From contig NZ_CP157967.1 of assembly GCF_040215725.1 (NCBI RefSeq), forward strand, positions 992,001 to 1,056,000: 64,000 nt of DNA, given 5' to 3'. This document shows, piece by piece, positions 47,563 through 57,214 of the stretch. The stretch is from Rhizobium sp. ZPR4 (lineage in GTDB: Bacteria; Pseudomonadota; Alphaproteobacteria; Rhizobiales; Rhizobiaceae). Position 1 is the stretch's first letter. Each line of letters opens with the position of its first letter. Made by a program: the position numbers and the translations under genes. The notes under the pieces are model-generated. The model did no database searches and was not told the DNA's origin. It saw only the letters and a program-made list of their open reading frames with translations.

Positions 47563-47607
47563 TATTGTCAGAATCCGTATAGCGCCAAAAGGCGCAGAAA
47601 AACGATC

Positions 47608-47646
47608 CGAAGCTTCCCTTCAGGGAAGTCGGGGCTTCGTTTTTTT
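47608..47646 (+). terminator. hairpin with T run, source transcript unclear
   Basis: CGAAGC/GCTTCG enclose an inner TTCCCT/AGGGAA hairpin and are followed by seven T residues. No plus-strand gene ends just before it; the nearest is the DUF4139 gene, which has its own terminator. It may end an unrecognised short transcript. The rest of the gap to 47862 has no gene I can support. Confidence 0.6.
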
Positions 47647-47862
47647 CAGGCCCGGCACGCAAGAAGGCTTGCGAGCGAGGCCTTTACCGGCACTGACAAA
47701 AGTTAGACATCAAAACTCCGTTGATACTCCTCTCTAAAGCAGGTTGTGCTCGGCAGTCAAGTTCAACTGTTTCTGGGGTTTCTTAGCAGGTAAGCCGGCA
47801 AATCTCGCCGCTGGCAAAAGCCTGCGGGCGGTGCTTTACTATTTGCAAATGGCGGGGGCCTG

Positions 47863-48372
47863 ATGATCCACATTCGCAATGCCCATGAAGGTGAAACAGC
47901 GGTCCTGGCGAGTATCGGCTTGCGCTCCTGGCAGAAAGCCATGGGCGCGATCGGCGGCAGCGGCGAACTGCTGGAGGGCGCAAGCGAGGCTTTTGAAAAT
48001 TTCACCCGCAATCTCTGGCTGACGATATCAGTCATCGAGCTGAACGGCGAAGCTGTGGGATGGGCGGCGCGCGAGGCGCTCGATGAGTCGATCTCCGATT
48101 TCTGGATCGATCCGGATTTCGTAAGGCGCGGCCTCGGTTCGGCGCTTCTGGCGCGGATCGAAGCGGATGTGCGAGAGCAGGGGCTGGAGAAGGTTTCGCT
48201 GCAGAGCCACGCGGGCAATACAGATGCCATCGCCTTCTTCAAGGCGCGCGGCTATGAGATCCATTGGCTGTCGATCGTCTATTCGCCGAAGCTCGACAGC
48301 GACGTGCCGACTGTCGGGCTTTCGAAATCGCTGGTTGATGATAGCGACGGCGTCTATGGCCCGGGCATATAG
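47863..48372 (+). CDS. GNAT family N-acetyltransferase
   Basis: This 169-residue acetyltransferase has the acetyl-CoA loop DPDFVRRGLGSALLARIE and the late AGNTDAIAFFKARGYE. The substrate is unknown. It precedes gatB by 87 nt and may share its transcript. Two more GNAT genes follow gatB. Confidence 0.85.
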   Translation: MIHIRNAHEGETAVLASIGLRSWQKAMGAIGGSGELLEGASEAFENFTRNLWLTISVIELNGEAVGWAAREALDESISDFWIDPDFVRRGLGSALLARIEADVREQGLEKVSLQSHAGNTDAIAFFKARGYEIHWLSIVYSPKLDSDVPTVGLSKSLVDDSDGVYGPGI

Positions 48373-48459
48373 CGTGCTGTCGATGCCGAAAGCCTTGCGC
48401 CGCCTCGCCAATTGCTCTACCTCACAAAGTTCAGAAGAACAGCATTTCAAGAGCTTCCA

Positions 48460-49965
48460 ATGACCCTTGTCGACGTCCGCACGCCAGATCCGAAACGCTT
48501 CATTCCCGGTGCCACCGGCGATTGGGAAATCGTTATCGGCATGGAAGTCCATGCCCAGGTGTTGAGCAACTCCAAGCTCTTCTCCGGTGCCTCGACCGAG
48601 TTCGGCAAGCCGCAGAATTCCAACGTGTCGCTCGTCGATGCCGCCATGCCCGGCATGTTGCCCGTCATCAATGAGGAATGCGTCAAGCAGGCCGTGCGCA
48701 CCGGTCTTGGCCTCAAGGCGCAGATCAACAATCGTTCGATCTTCGACCGCAAGAACTATTTCTATCCCGACCTGCCGCAGGGCTATCAGATTTCGCAGTT
48801 CAAGGACCCGATCGTCGGCGAAGGCAAGATCGTCATCTCCCTCGGCCCTGATCGTCAGGGCCAGTTCGAGGATATCGAGATCGGCATCGAGCGCCTGCAT
48901 CTGGAACAGGACGCCGGCAAGTCGCTGCATGACCAGCACGCCACCATGTCCTATGTCGACCTGAACCGCTCCGGCGTCGCGCTGATGGAAATCGTCTCCA
49001 AGCCGGACATCCGCTCGTCCGATGAGGCGAAGGCCTACATGACGAAGCTGCGCTCGATCGTGCGCTATCTCGGCACCTGCGACGGCAACATGGATGAAGG
49101 CTCCATGCGCGCCGACGTCAACGTGTCCGTTCGTCGCCCGGGCGGCGAATTCGGCACGCGCTGCGAAATCAAGAACGTCAACTCCATTCGTTTCATCGGT
49201 CAGGCGATTGAGTACGAAGCACGTCGCCAGATCGGCATTCTGGAAGACGGCGGTACGATCGACCAGGAAACCCGCTTGTTCGATCCGAACAAGGGCGAGA
49301 CGCGTTCGCTGCGCACCAAGGAAGATGCGCATGACTATCGCTATTTCCCCGATCCGGATCTGCTGCCGCTCGAATTCGACGACGCCTTTGTCAAGGCGCT
49401 TGCCGAGCATCTGCCGGAATTGCCCGACGACAAGAAGGAGCGTTTCGTCCGTGAACTCGGCCTCTCGATCTACGACGCGTCCGTGCTCGTCTCGGAAAAG
49501 GCGATCGCCGATTATTTTGAAGCCGTTGCCGCTGGTCGCGATGGCAAGATGGCGGCCAACTGGGTCATCAACGACCTCTTGGGCGCTCTGAACAAAACCG
49601 GCAAAGACATTGAAGAGACTCCGGTTTCGCCTGCTCAGCTCGGCGCGATCATCGATCTCATCAAGGCCGAAACCATCTCTGGCAAGATCGCCAAGGATCT
49701 GTTCGAAATCGTGCTCAACGAGGGCGGCGATCCCGCCGAGATCGTCGAGTCACGCGGCATGAAGCAGGTCACAGATACCGGCGCGATCGAAAAGGCTGTC
49801 GACGAGATCATCGCCGCCAACCCGGATCAGGTCGCCAAGGCCAAGGCCAAGCCGACCCTTGCCGGCTGGTTCGTCGGCCAGGTGATGAAGTCGACCGGCG
49901 GCAAGGCCAACCCGCAGGCCGTCCAGGCGCTGGTCAAGGCCAAGCTCGGCATCGAAGAGGAATAG
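48460..49965 (+). CDS. gatB: Asp-tRNA(Asn)/Glu-tRNA(Gln) amidotransferase subunit B
   Basis: This 501-residue kinase-like subunit activates the mischarged aminoacyl-tRNA. The start [26 protein letters not shown] block, the central [13 protein letters not shown], the [12 protein letters not shown] segment, and the C-terminal helical tRNA-binding YqeY-like tail are present. The ATG at 48460 ([10 protein letters not shown]) is chosen; a longer frame from 48412 lacks support. Confidence 0.97.
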   Translation: MTLVDVRTPDPKRFIPGATGDWEIVIGMEVHAQVLSNSKLFSGASTEFGKPQNSNVSLVDAAMPGMLPVINEECVKQAVRTGLGLKAQINNRSIFDRKNYFYPDLPQGYQISQFKDPIVGEGKIVISLGPDRQGQFEDIEIGIERLHLEQDAGKSLHDQHATMSYVDLNRSGVALMEIVSKPDIRSSDEAKAYMTKLRSIVRYLGTCDGNMDEGSMRADVNVSVRRPGGEFGTRCEIKNVNSIRFIGQAIEYEARRQIGILEDGGTIDQETRLFDPNKGETRSLRTKEDAHDYRYFPDPDLLPLEFDDAFVKALAEHLPELPDDKKERFVRELGLSIYDASVLVSEKAIADYFEAVAAGRDGKMAANWVINDLLGALNKTGKDIEETPVSPAQLGAIIDLIKAETISGKIAKDLFEIVLNEGGDPAEIVESRGMKQVTDTGAIEKAVDEIIAANPDQVAKAKAKPTLAGWFVGQVMKSTGGKANPQAVQALVKAKLGIEEE

Positions 49966-49968
49966 CCG

Positions 49969-50472
49969 GTGTTCTTCGTGCGCACCGCCGGCGAGCAGGA
50001 TCTGGAAAAGGTCCGTGCTCTGCTGGGCGAGACCTGGCATGCGACCTACGACCGGATCTTCGGTCCGGAAAAGGTCAACGAGCTGCATGCCTCCTGGCAC
50101 TCGCCGGCCTCGCTGAAGGCGCGGCTGGCGAACAAGAACTCCGAATTCCTTGTGGCCGATGACGGCCGGACGATCGGCGGCATGGGCTATGCCGCCATGT
50201 CCAAGGAGATGACGAAAACCGTCATGCTCTACATGCTCTATGTCAGCCCCCGCCATCAGCGGCAGGGCATCGGCCGCGATATCTTCGCCGAGCTGGAGAC
50301 CTGCTTCCCGGACGCTGAAATCATGCGTCTCGAAGTCGACCCGCAGAACGAACCGGCGATTGCCTTCTATAAGGCCCACGGTTTCGTCGAGGTCGGCCGC
50401 TCGGACAATAGCGGGCAGGGGCAGTCGGGCTTGCCGACGCTGATATTCGAGAAGCCGCTCGCGGGCCATTAA
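49969..50472 (+). CDS. GNAT family N-acetyltransferase
   Basis: This 167-residue acetyltransferase has YVSPRHQRQGIGRDIFAELE as the acetyl-CoA loop and EPAIAFYKAHGF near the end. It starts with GTG only 3 nt after the gatB stop, so it is co-translated with gatB. Its substrate is unknown. Confidence 0.87.
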   Translation: MFFVRTAGEQDLEKVRALLGETWHATYDRIFGPEKVNELHASWHSPASLKARLANKNSEFLVADDGRTIGGMGYAAMSKEMTKTVMLYMLYVSPRHQRQGIGRDIFAELETCFPDAEIMRLEVDPQNEPAIAFYKAHGFVEVGRSDNSGQGQSGLPTLIFEKPLAGH

Positions 50473-50492
50473 GGGAACAGGCGAGATCATTC

Positions 50493-50960
50493 ATGGAAGA
50501 CGTCCGCCTGGTAATTCGCGAAGCGAAAGAATCCGACCTTCCTTCTCTGATCGGCCTATTCGCTGCCGACACCATGGGTGGCCACGGCGATACGACCGAT
50601 CTTTCCGCCTATGACGATTATCTGCGCGCCTTTCGCACCATCTCTGCATCCTCGGACCAAACGCTCTATGCCGCCGAACTTGCTGGCGAGATTGTTGGAA
50701 CCTTCCAGACGATCGTCGTCACCTCGCTGCACGGGCGGGGATCATCCGCGATGATCATCGAGTCGGTCCAGACGCGGGACGATATGCGCGGGCAGGGGAT
50801 CGGGGCTGCGATGATCGATTTCTGCATCGACGAGGCAAAAAGCCGCGATATGCGCATGGTGCAGTTGACCTCGAACGCGGTGCGCAAGGATGCTCATCGG
50901 TTCTACGAGAGATTGGGTTTCAAGCCGACTCATCTGGGCTTCAAGATGGCATTGAAATGA
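50493..50960 (+). CDS. GNAT family N-acetyltransferase
   Basis: This 155-residue acetyltransferase has VQTRDDMRGQGIGAAMIDF and RKDAHRFYERLGF, the two standard GNAT motifs. It follows the previous GNAT gene after 20 nt with GGCGAGA as ribosome site. The two proteins are not close copies, so this is not a simple recent duplication. Confidence 0.87.
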   Translation: MEDVRLVIREAKESDLPSLIGLFAADTMGGHGDTTDLSAYDDYLRAFRTISASSDQTLYAAELAGEIVGTFQTIVVTSLHGRGSSAMIIESVQTRDDMRGQGIGAAMIDFCIDEAKSRDMRMVQLTSNAVRKDAHRFYERLGFKPTHLGFKMALK

Positions 50961-51066
50961 GGCTGTTTGCCTGCTGGAATCACTGGACAAGCCGGTCCCG
51001 TGGCGGCATAAGCAAACTATCGAATTCTGGTATCGCTCGCCCCTCAGCGGGTATCGAGGAAAAGAC

Positions 51067-51465
51067 ATGTGGAATTTCATCGTACAGACATTTACCTGGT
51101 GGAACGGTCAGACCATGGGCACGCGCTTCGCGACCTGGCGTTTTGGCAAGCGTGTCGGCGAGGATGAATTCGGCAATGTCTATTACGAAGGCGGCATGTC
51201 CTCCTACGGCCTTCCGAAGCGCTGGGTGATCTACAAGGGCTATGCCGAAGCCTCGGCCATTCCTCCGGGCTGGCATGGCTGGATGCATCACCGCACCGAC
51301 GTTCCGCCCTCCAAGGAAAACTACGCCGCCAAGGATTGGCAGAAGGAACATCGCGCCAATCCCACAGGTTCGCCGCAGGCTTATCGCCCGCCGGGCTCTC
51401 TGGCCGTTGCCGGCGAGCGTCCGCGCGTGACTGGCGACTACGACGCCTGGACGCCTGGCAACTGA
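51067..51465 (+). CDS. NADH:ubiquinone oxidoreductase subunit NDUFA12
   Basis: This 132-residue protein is the bacterial homologue of the mitochondrial complex I accessory subunit B17.2/NDUFA12: FGKRVGEDEFGNVYYE, LPKRWVIYKGYAEAS, IPPGWHGWMHHRTD and the terminal YDAWTPGN are all present. It is expected on the peripheral arm of complex I. This type of accessory subunit is an alphaproteobacterial trait, shared with mitochondria. Confidence 0.95.
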   Translation: MWNFIVQTFTWWNGQTMGTRFATWRFGKRVGEDEFGNVYYEGGMSSYGLPKRWVIYKGYAEASAIPPGWHGWMHHRTDVPPSKENYAAKDWQKEHRANPTGSPQAYRPPGSLAVAGERPRVTGDYDAWTPGN

Positions 51466-51568
51466 GCCGAGAAGCCGGCTCGTCCTTTGGCCACAATTGG
51501 GCTTTAGGCGCGACATATGCCGGCTTTTGCTCGGCGCCTTGACCGAGACCAAGCGGAGAGTGGCGGAT

Positions 51569-52015
51569 ATGATGGTTTTCACGCGGAGCGCTTCTTTGCG
51601 TGCACTGGCCGTAGCCGGCGTTGCCCTCGTCACGGGCATCATGGCAGCTTCCACCGCCGAGGCTGCCCGCATTGCCAATCCGGTCGCCGTCTTCTCCGGC
51701 CTCGACAAGATCACCGGACGCATCACTACCTTCGACGTCTACATCAACGAGACCGTTCAGTTCGGCGCGCTGCAGGTGACGCCGCGTGCCTGCTATTCGC
51801 GAGACGATACCGAGCAGCAGAAGGTGGACGGTTTCGTCGAAGTCGACGAGATCACACTCGATCGCCGTATCCGCCGCATCTTCACCGGCTGGATGTTTGC
51901 CGATAGCCCTGGCCTCAACGCCGTCGAGCATCCGATTTATGACGTCTGGCTGAAAGAGTGCAAGCAGAAGTCGGACGTGCCGGCGCCGGATACCGCTGGC
52001 GCTGGCGCGAAGTAA
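51569..52015 (+). CDS. DUF2155 domain protein, exported
   Basis: This 148-residue protein has a signal peptide (FTRSASLRALAVAGVALVTGIMAASTAEA). The DUF2155 domain follows: LDKITGRITTFDVYINE, QFGALQVTPRACYSRDD and FTGWMFADSPGLNAVEHPIYDVW. The function is unknown; the family is confined to alphaproteobacteria and usually follows the NDUFA12 gene. Two adjacent ATG codons (51569, 51572) are possible starts. Confidence 0.9.
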   Translation: MMVFTRSASLRALAVAGVALVTGIMAASTAEAARIANPVAVFSGLDKITGRITTFDVYINETVQFGALQVTPRACYSRDDTEQQKVDGFVEVDEITLDRRIRRIFTGWMFADSPGLNAVEHPIYDVWLKECKQKSDVPAPDTAGAGAK

Positions 52016-52048
52016 TCGCTACCAAGACATTCGCCGCAGTATTATGCA

Positions 52049-52083
52049 GCCCGCAGAAGCCTTGCTCCTGCGGGCATCGTTTT
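52049..52083. terminator. terminator between converging DUF2155 and DUF1062 genes
   Basis: GCCCGCAG/CTGCGGGC form a perfect 8-bp stem (52049-52075) followed by ATCGTTTT on the plus strand. It lies 33 nt after the DUF2155 stop and reaches the end of the opposing gene. Confidence 0.7.
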
Positions 52084-52717
52084 AACCCTGATCCGAATTG
52101 GTGGCGGCCGCGCCTATCGCTCGACGATCAGTGGCTTCCGACAGGTCGAGAATGACCCGCAAACCGTCCTTGGGCTTATGGCGCAGGAAGTCGCTGCGGT
52201 TCGTATGGGCTTTCAATGCGCCTGCGTCGTGGAGAGCCTGGAGCCGCGAGCGCGAGATTGCCAACTCCGACGCCAGCAACCGGTCAAGGCGCAGGTTCAC
52301 CGTGAACTTGGCTGTTATTTCGATCTCCAGCGCAGTCCAATCGCTTGCCACACATATCGGCTCCTTCCGGATGGTCACATCGGGCGGCTCGTCGATGCGC
52401 TTGGCTTTGCGTTTCAGCCCGTCGAGATCGAATTCCTGCGCTCGCACCCAATCCGGATCGCTACGCTGCAGGGCCTCGAGAGTGGAGGGAGTGAGGTCGT
52501 GAACGGTCCGGCGTTCGAAAAGCGTCCGGTTCCACGTCTTGTCGCAATCGATGCATTTGTAGACGAGCCAGGCATCGAGCCGCTTGCCATTGGCGTTGAG
52601 TCTGATCTTGCCGCTCGATCTGAAGGGTTTCTGACATCCGCAGCCACTGCAGGCGATCCATGGCTGAGGGGGTGTTTTCGGCGAAATGGTCCAACGGACC
52701 TGAAGAATATTGCACAT
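52082..52717 (-). CDS. DUF1062 domain protein
   Basis: This 211-residue protein starts MCNILQVRWTISPKTPPQPW and has two cysteine pairs (CSGCGCQ and CIDCDKTW) suggesting a zinc ribbon. A C-terminal S4-like stretch follows (LRLDRLLASELAISRSRLQALHDAG), all typical of DUF1062. RNA binding is inferred from the S4-like part. The region 52718-53054 upstream holds no gene I can support. Confidence 0.85.
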   Translation of the reverse strand: MCNILQVRWTISPKTPPQPWIACSGCGCQKPFRSSGKIRLNANGKRLDAWLVYKCIDCDKTWNRTLFERRTVHDLTPSTLEALQRSDPDWVRAQEFDLDGLKRKAKRIDEPPDVTIRKEPICVASDWTALEIEITAKFTVNLRLDRLLASELAISRSRLQALHDAGALKAHTNRSDFLRHKPKDGLRVILDLSEATDRRAIGAAATNSDQG

Positions 52718-53054
52718 ACCGTCTTGGTCTTCCGTCTGGAAGTCCACCAAGCTGGCGGTGAGACAAGCCCGTCAGGGCACGGTATGGCGATGTTGCGGGA
52801 CGGCTGAAGAGCTGAGACAGCGGCTGCTGCATTAGGCGCGTTTTGACAATGCCAAACCGGTCTCAGGCCATCACCCGATGGACATGAATATGCATCGGAC
52901 GACACTAGGTCGCCCCGATACATAGGGTGATTTGGATGAGACCGGTATTTACGACGGCAAAGTGGAACCTCTACGCACCAAAGCTCTTCGCGAGCAGGGA
53001 TAGCAGAGTACAATCAGGATTTGAAGTCGCAAAGAACCTCAGGCCTGGATTGCC

Positions 53055-54014
53055 TCAGGTGTCGGTGTTCCCCTTGCGGCGAAACAGCCCCAGGATCTTG
53101 CGGCCGGCCGCGACAACACCCGCCAGCACGACGATGAGGCCTTTCTTCAATGCCAGAAGCGCGACGCCGAAACTCTTGAAGAAGCCGAGAACGACCGCCA
53201 GAAGCCCGAGCTTTGCCGCAACTTTCACGCCTGCGCCGGCAGCGATCATCCCCGCCATGCTGTAGGCCGCAATCTTGTCGCCATTGGCAAAGTCGGCATA
53301 GCGCTTGCCGCTGTCATACTGCACGGTGTTGATGACGTTGGGGATGGCAGCATTGATTTCCTGCAGCTGATCCAGCCCGGCAACGAAATCGAGTTCGGTG
53401 ACTCCCTCTCGCCCCAGCACGCGCACGGAATAGTTCAGCGTGTGGCCGGCGTTCGGGTCCTTGCCGAAAATCAGATCACGCGCCCAGTGCAGGGCATGGG
53501 TCGCCTTATCGTAATGCGGTGGCTCTGCCCAGCCGACAAGCGTGATCGGATCGAAACCCTGCTGTTCGCGTTCGGGATTCGCTTCCTTGATTGCTTCCTG
53601 GATCTTCTTGAGCAGATCGTCGTAATCAGTCGATGCGGCATCCTCGTCGGAGACATAACCGCTGCCGTCATAGTCGATGACGGAACCCCAGGAATGTGGG
53701 TCGGTCGGCGGGTATTTCACCGGGAAGATCATGCCGAGCGGATTACCAACCGAACTTTCCGGGTTGCCCCAGAGCTCGACCAGCACCTTCTTCGAATCCT
53801 GCGGATTGAGATAGTAAAACTGGTTCGAAACATTCAGCGTGGCATTGGCGGCGGGAAGCTTGATCGCGCCCTGCTGGAAATCCAGCGTTTTCAGCACGGT
53901 GCCTTCATCGCCCGCCGGCGGCTCTGCTCCGAACATATCGTGGAAGGATTTGGCGTTGGCCTGCGTTGTGATCGTCAACGCAGCCAGAAAGACAATTGCA
54001 ATATGATTCTTCAC
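53055..54014 (-). CDS. DUF2167 domain membrane protein
   Basis: This 319-residue exported protein has a signal peptide (KNHIAIVFLAALTITTQANA), a periplasmic domain with YYLNPQDSKKVLVELWGNP and GWAEPPHYDKATHALHWA, and C-terminal hydrophobic helices before a basic end. This is the DUF2167 pattern, of unknown function. Its 3' end is followed by an imperfect GC-rich hairpin. Confidence 0.87.
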   Translation of the reverse strand: MKNHIAIVFLAALTITTQANAKSFHDMFGAEPPAGDEGTVLKTLDFQQGAIKLPAANATLNVSNQFYYLNPQDSKKVLVELWGNPESSVGNPLGMIFPVKYPPTDPHSWGSVIDYDGSGYVSDEDAASTDYDDLLKKIQEAIKEANPEREQQGFDPITLVGWAEPPHYDKATHALHWARDLIFGKDPNAGHTLNYSVRVLGREGVTELDFVAGLDQLQEINAAIPNVINTVQYDSGKRYADFANGDKIAAYSMAGMIAAGAGVKVAAKLGLLAVVLGFFKSFGVALLALKKGLIVVLAGVVAAGRKILGLFRRKGNTDT

Positions 54015-54063
54015 TATTCTACCCTCGGCTGTTGCGCCGAACTTAGGGCAGTACCGATTAGAA

Positions 54064-54708
54064 TCAATTCATCTCGGGCAGATTTCCACCGCCGGAGAAG
54101 CTGAGATTGGGCGATTCCATCGCTTTTTCCAGCATCGTGGCATAGGCATCCTTCGGTACGTCGATAGCGCCGAACGTCTTCAGATGCTCGGTGGTGAACT
54201 GCGTGTCGAGCAGGGTGAAGCCGCGCTCGCGCAGGCGCTGGACGAGATAGACGAGACAGATCTTGGAAGCGTCCGTGCGTCGGGAAAACATGCTTTCGCC
54301 GAAGAAGGCCGACCCCAGCGAAACGCCATAGAGACCGCCGACCAGCCTATCGCCTTCCCAGGCCTCGACGGAATGGGCATGGCCGATGTGATGCAGGGTA
54401 GCGTAGAGCGAGCGGATCGTATCGTTGATCCAGGTGCTGGGGCGGTTGCTCGTCTGCTCGCCGCAAGCTGCGATCACCGCCTCGAAATCCGTGTCAAAAC
54501 GGATGTCGAAGGGGTTTTGACGGATCTTCTTGGCGAGGCTTTTGGAGACGTGGAACGTATCGAGGGGAATGATCCCCCGCAATTCCGGCTCGACCCAGAA
54601 GATCTCCGGATCGTCTGCCGATTCGGCCATCGGGAAAAGCCCGATGGAGTAGGCGCGCAGCAAGATCTCCGGGGTAATGCCGGGACGTTTGCCGCGCGCT
54701 CCGGGCAT
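54064..54708 (-). CDS. aat: leucyl/phenylalanyl-tRNA--protein transferase
   Basis: This 214-residue enzyme adds Leu or Phe to proteins with N-terminal Arg or Lys, marking them for ClpAP. The [14 protein letters not shown] start, [33 protein letters not shown] and [12 protein letters not shown] segments are diagnostic. It follows accC by 3 nt, so it is the last gene of the accB-accC-aat run. Confidence 0.96.
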   Translation of the reverse strand: MPGARGKRPGITPEILLRAYSIGLFPMAESADDPEIFWVEPELRGIIPLDTFHVSKSLAKKIRQNPFDIRFDTDFEAVIAACGEQTSNRPSTWINDTIRSLYATLHHIGHAHSVEAWEGDRLVGGLYGVSLGSAFFGESMFSRRTDASKICLVYLVQRLRERGFTLLDTQFTTEHLKTFGAIDVPKDAYATMLEKAMESPNLSFSGGGNLPEMN

Positions 54709-54711
54709 AGG

Positions 54712-56064
54712 CTAGGCCGATGTGTTCGCCAGGTAGTTTTCCAGCCAATGGATATCGTAATCGCCGTTGGCGATATCCTGATTGGAAACCAGATCCTGGA
54801 ACAGCGGCAGGGTGGTCTTGATGCCGTCCACCACGAATTCGTCAAGCGCGCGGCGCAGGCGCATCATGCACTCGACGCGGGTGCGCCCGTGCACGATCAG
54901 CTTGCCGATGAGGCTGTCGTAGTAGGGGGGGATCCTGTAGCCCTGATAGGCACCGGAATCGATACGAACACCAAGGCCGCCGGGCGCATGGAAATGCGTG
55001 ATCGTGCCGGGCGAGGGCACGAAGGTGCGGGCATCTTCGGCGTTGATGCGGCATTCGATGGCATGGCCGTGGAAGTGCACTTCGTCCTGCGTCACCGAGA
55101 GACCGCCGCCGGAAGCGACGCGGATCTGCTCATGCACGAGGTCGATGCCGGTGATGGCTTCCGTGACCGGATGCTCCACCTGCAGGCGGGTGTTCATTTC
55201 GATGAAATAGAACTCGCCGTTCTCGTAGAGGAACTCGATCGTGCCGGCGCCGCGATATTTGAGCTTCTTCATGGCGTCGGCGCAGATATTGCCGATCTTC
55301 ATGCGCTGCTCGACGTTGAGAGCCGGAGAATTGGCTTCTTCCCAGACCTTCTGGTGGCGGCGCTGCAGCGAGCAGTCGCGTTCACCGAGATGGATCGCGT
55401 TGCCTTCGCCGTCACCGAAAACCTGGATTTCGATGTGGCGCGGCTTGCCGAGATATTTTTCCATGTAGACGGATTCGTTGCCGAAGGCGGCTGCGGCCTC
55501 CGTGCGGGCTGTCGACCAGGCCTCGATCAGGTCTTCTTCCGTGCGGGCGACCTTCATGCCGCGGCCGCCGCCGCCGGCGGTTGCCTTGATGAGCACCGGA
55601 TAGCCGATCTCGCGCGCCGTCTTCAGCGCCTCCTCCTCGGTCTTCACTTCGCCGTCGGAACCCGGAACGACCGGAATGCCGAGCTGCTGCGCCGTGGTCT
55701 TGGCGGTGATCTTGTCACCCATGATGCGGATATGCTCCGCCGTCGGGCCGATGAAGGTGATACCGTGCGCATCGAGAATATCGGCGAACTTGGCATTTTC
55801 CGAAAGGAAGCCATAGCCGGGATGCACGGCGTCCGCGCCGGTGATTTCACAGGCGGCAACGATCTGGTGGATGTTGAGATAGCTGTCGCGCGACGGCGGC
55901 GGGCCGATGCAAACGCTTTCATCCGCCAGGCGCACGTGCATCGCGTCGCCATCCGCGGTCGAATGCACCGCAACGGTCGCAATGCCGAGCTCCTTGCAGG
56001 CGCGCAGCACGCGCAGAGCGATCTCTCCGCGGTTGGCTATGAGAATCTTCGAAATAATGGGCAT
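54712..56064 (-). CDS. accC: acetyl-CoA carboxylase biotin carboxylase subunit
   Basis: This 450-residue ATP-grasp enzyme carboxylates the biotin on AccB in the first step of fatty-acid synthesis. [21 protein letters not shown] at the start, the GGGGRGMK nucleotide loop, [13 protein letters not shown] and the [14 protein letters not shown] catalytic block are intact. The start lies 9 nt after accB. Confidence 0.98.
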   Translation of the reverse strand: MPIISKILIANRGEIALRVLRACKELGIATVAVHSTADGDAMHVRLADESVCIGPPPSRDSYLNIHQIVAACEITGADAVHPGYGFLSENAKFADILDAHGITFIGPTAEHIRIMGDKITAKTTAQQLGIPVVPGSDGEVKTEEEALKTAREIGYPVLIKATAGGGGRGMKVARTEEDLIEAWSTARTEAAAAFGNESVYMEKYLGKPRHIEIQVFGDGEGNAIHLGERDCSLQRRHQKVWEEANSPALNVEQRMKIGNICADAMKKLKYRGAGTIEFLYENGEFYFIEMNTRLQVEHPVTEAITGIDLVHEQIRVASGGGLSVTQDEVHFHGHAIECRINAEDARTFVPSPGTITHFHAPGGLGVRIDSGAYQGYRIPPYYDSLIGKLIVHGRTRVECMMRLRRALDEFVVDGIKTTLPLFQDLVSNQDIANGDYDIHWLENYLANTSA

Positions 56065-56073
56065 GGGCCGACC

Positions 56074-56544
56074 TTACTCGATGACGACCAGGGCTTCGCC
56101 GTACTCGACCGGACGGCCGTCCTGAACGAGGATTTCGGTAACCGTACCGGACTTCGGCGCAGGAATCTGGTTCATCGTCTTCATTGCTTCGATGATGAGC
56201 AGCGTCTGACCTTCCTTGACGGCTGCACCGACCTGAATGAAGGCAGCAGAGCCTGGTGCCGGGGCCAGATAGGCGGTGCCGACCATCGGCGCGCTGACGA
56301 CGTTGTCGGGATTGCGGGTCTTGCCTGCGGGAGCGGCGGCCGGCGCTGCTGCAACGGCAGCAGGAGCAGCGTAAGCGGCCGGTGCAGCAATCGGCGCCTG
56401 AACATATTGGGTCGTGCCGGCACGCGACACGCGGATGCGCAGATCTTCCTGTTCGACTTCGATCTCGGTCAGATCCGTGTCGTTGAGGATGTTGGCGAGA
56501 TCGCGAATCAGCGCCTGGTCGATACCCGATTTCTTTTCAGCCAT
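56074..56544 (-). CDS. accB: acetyl-CoA carboxylase biotin carboxyl carrier protein
   Basis: This 156-residue carrier has an N-terminal helical part, an Ala/Pro-rich linker (residues about 50-75) and a biotinyl domain with the target Lys near residue 122 in EAMKTMNQ. It is the substrate of the biotin ligase encoded at 3.1 kb. It lies between aroQ and accC on the same strand. Confidence 0.97.
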   Translation of the reverse strand: MAEKKSGIDQALIRDLANILNDTDLTEIEVEQEDLRIRVSRAGTTQYVQAPIAAPAAYAAPAAVAAAPAAAPAGKTRNPDNVVSAPMVGTAYLAPAPGSAAFIQVGAAVKEGQTLLIIEAMKTMNQIPAPKSGTVTEILVQDGRPVEYGEALVVIE

Positions 56545-56568
56545 TGGATTTCTTGCCCTGTATTTTTG

Positions 56569-57006
56569 TTATTGGGTGATGGATTTCAGCGCATGAAGCG
56601 CCAGGATGTAGCTATGAGGTCCGAAACCGCAGATCATGCCCTTTGCAGCGGGCGCGATCATCGATTTGTGCCGGAATTCTTCGCGTGCGTGGATGTTGGA
56701 GATATGCACCTCCACGACCGGAATGGAGATGGCGCGGATCGCATCATGCAGCGCGATCGACGTATGACCATAGGCACCGGGATTGATCGCGACGCCGGCG
56801 GCCTTATCGCCAGCTTCGTGCATCCAGTCGACCAGCACGCCTTCGTGATTGCTCTGGCGGAAATCGACGATGAAGCCCAGGCTTTCACCTGCGGACTTGC
56901 AGTCGGCTTCGATATCCTTGAGCGTCTTGCCGCCATAGATGCCCGGCTCGCGCTTGCCGAGAGCATTCAAATTGGGTCCGTTAAGGACGAAAATAGTTTG
57001 CGCCAT
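56569..57006 (-). CDS. aroQ: type II 3-dehydroquinate dehydratase
   Basis: This 145-residue dodecameric enzyme of the shikimate pathway shows FVLNGPNLNALGKREPGIYG with the catalytic Tyr, INPGAYGHTSIALHDA, and the catalytic His in EVHISNIHAREEFR. The ATG at 57006 (MAQTIFVLNG) is preferred to a longer frame. It heads the aroQ-accB-accC-aat run. Confidence 0.96.
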   Translation of the reverse strand: MAQTIFVLNGPNLNALGKREPGIYGGKTLKDIEADCKSAGESLGFIVDFRQSNHEGVLVDWMHEAGDKAAGVAINPGAYGHTSIALHDAIRAISIPVVEVHISNIHAREEFRHKSMIAPAAKGMICGFGPHSYILALHALKSITQ

Positions 57007-57153
57007 CAGAGGTTCCGTCAAAGTGCAGCGCAACCTATAGACTCCCACGGCTCTGTAGGAAAGCCCTGGTGCGAAGGTTGCGTGCCTCTAGGTGTGGAAA
57101 CGCCGTGATTTTGGCATTTTTGCGCCATGCCATGCCGCAGCGCCGTTCCGAAG

Positions 57154-57198
57154 CTCTCAAAAAAGCGGATAGGCACTTTGCTTATCCGCTTTTGAGAG
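57154..57198 (-). terminator. bidirectional terminator after the dsbA-like gene
   Basis: CTCTCA/TGAGAG outer arms and AAAAGCGGATA/TATCCGCTTTT inner arms make a long stem. On the minus strand a T run follows, 17 nt after the stop of the DsbA-like gene. It also separates that gene from aroQ. Confidence 0.8.
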
Positions 57199-57214
57199 TG
57201 GATTTTTGCGCCGT

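Noticed and set aside
47232..47582. 116-residue plus-strand ORF opposite yjhX
   Set aside because: It is the antisense of the frameshifted yjhX, whose two halves match a known family.
54184..57108. A 974-codon open frame on the plus strand
   Set aside because: It is the antisense of aat, accC, accB and aroQ, all of which are unmistakable on the minus strand.
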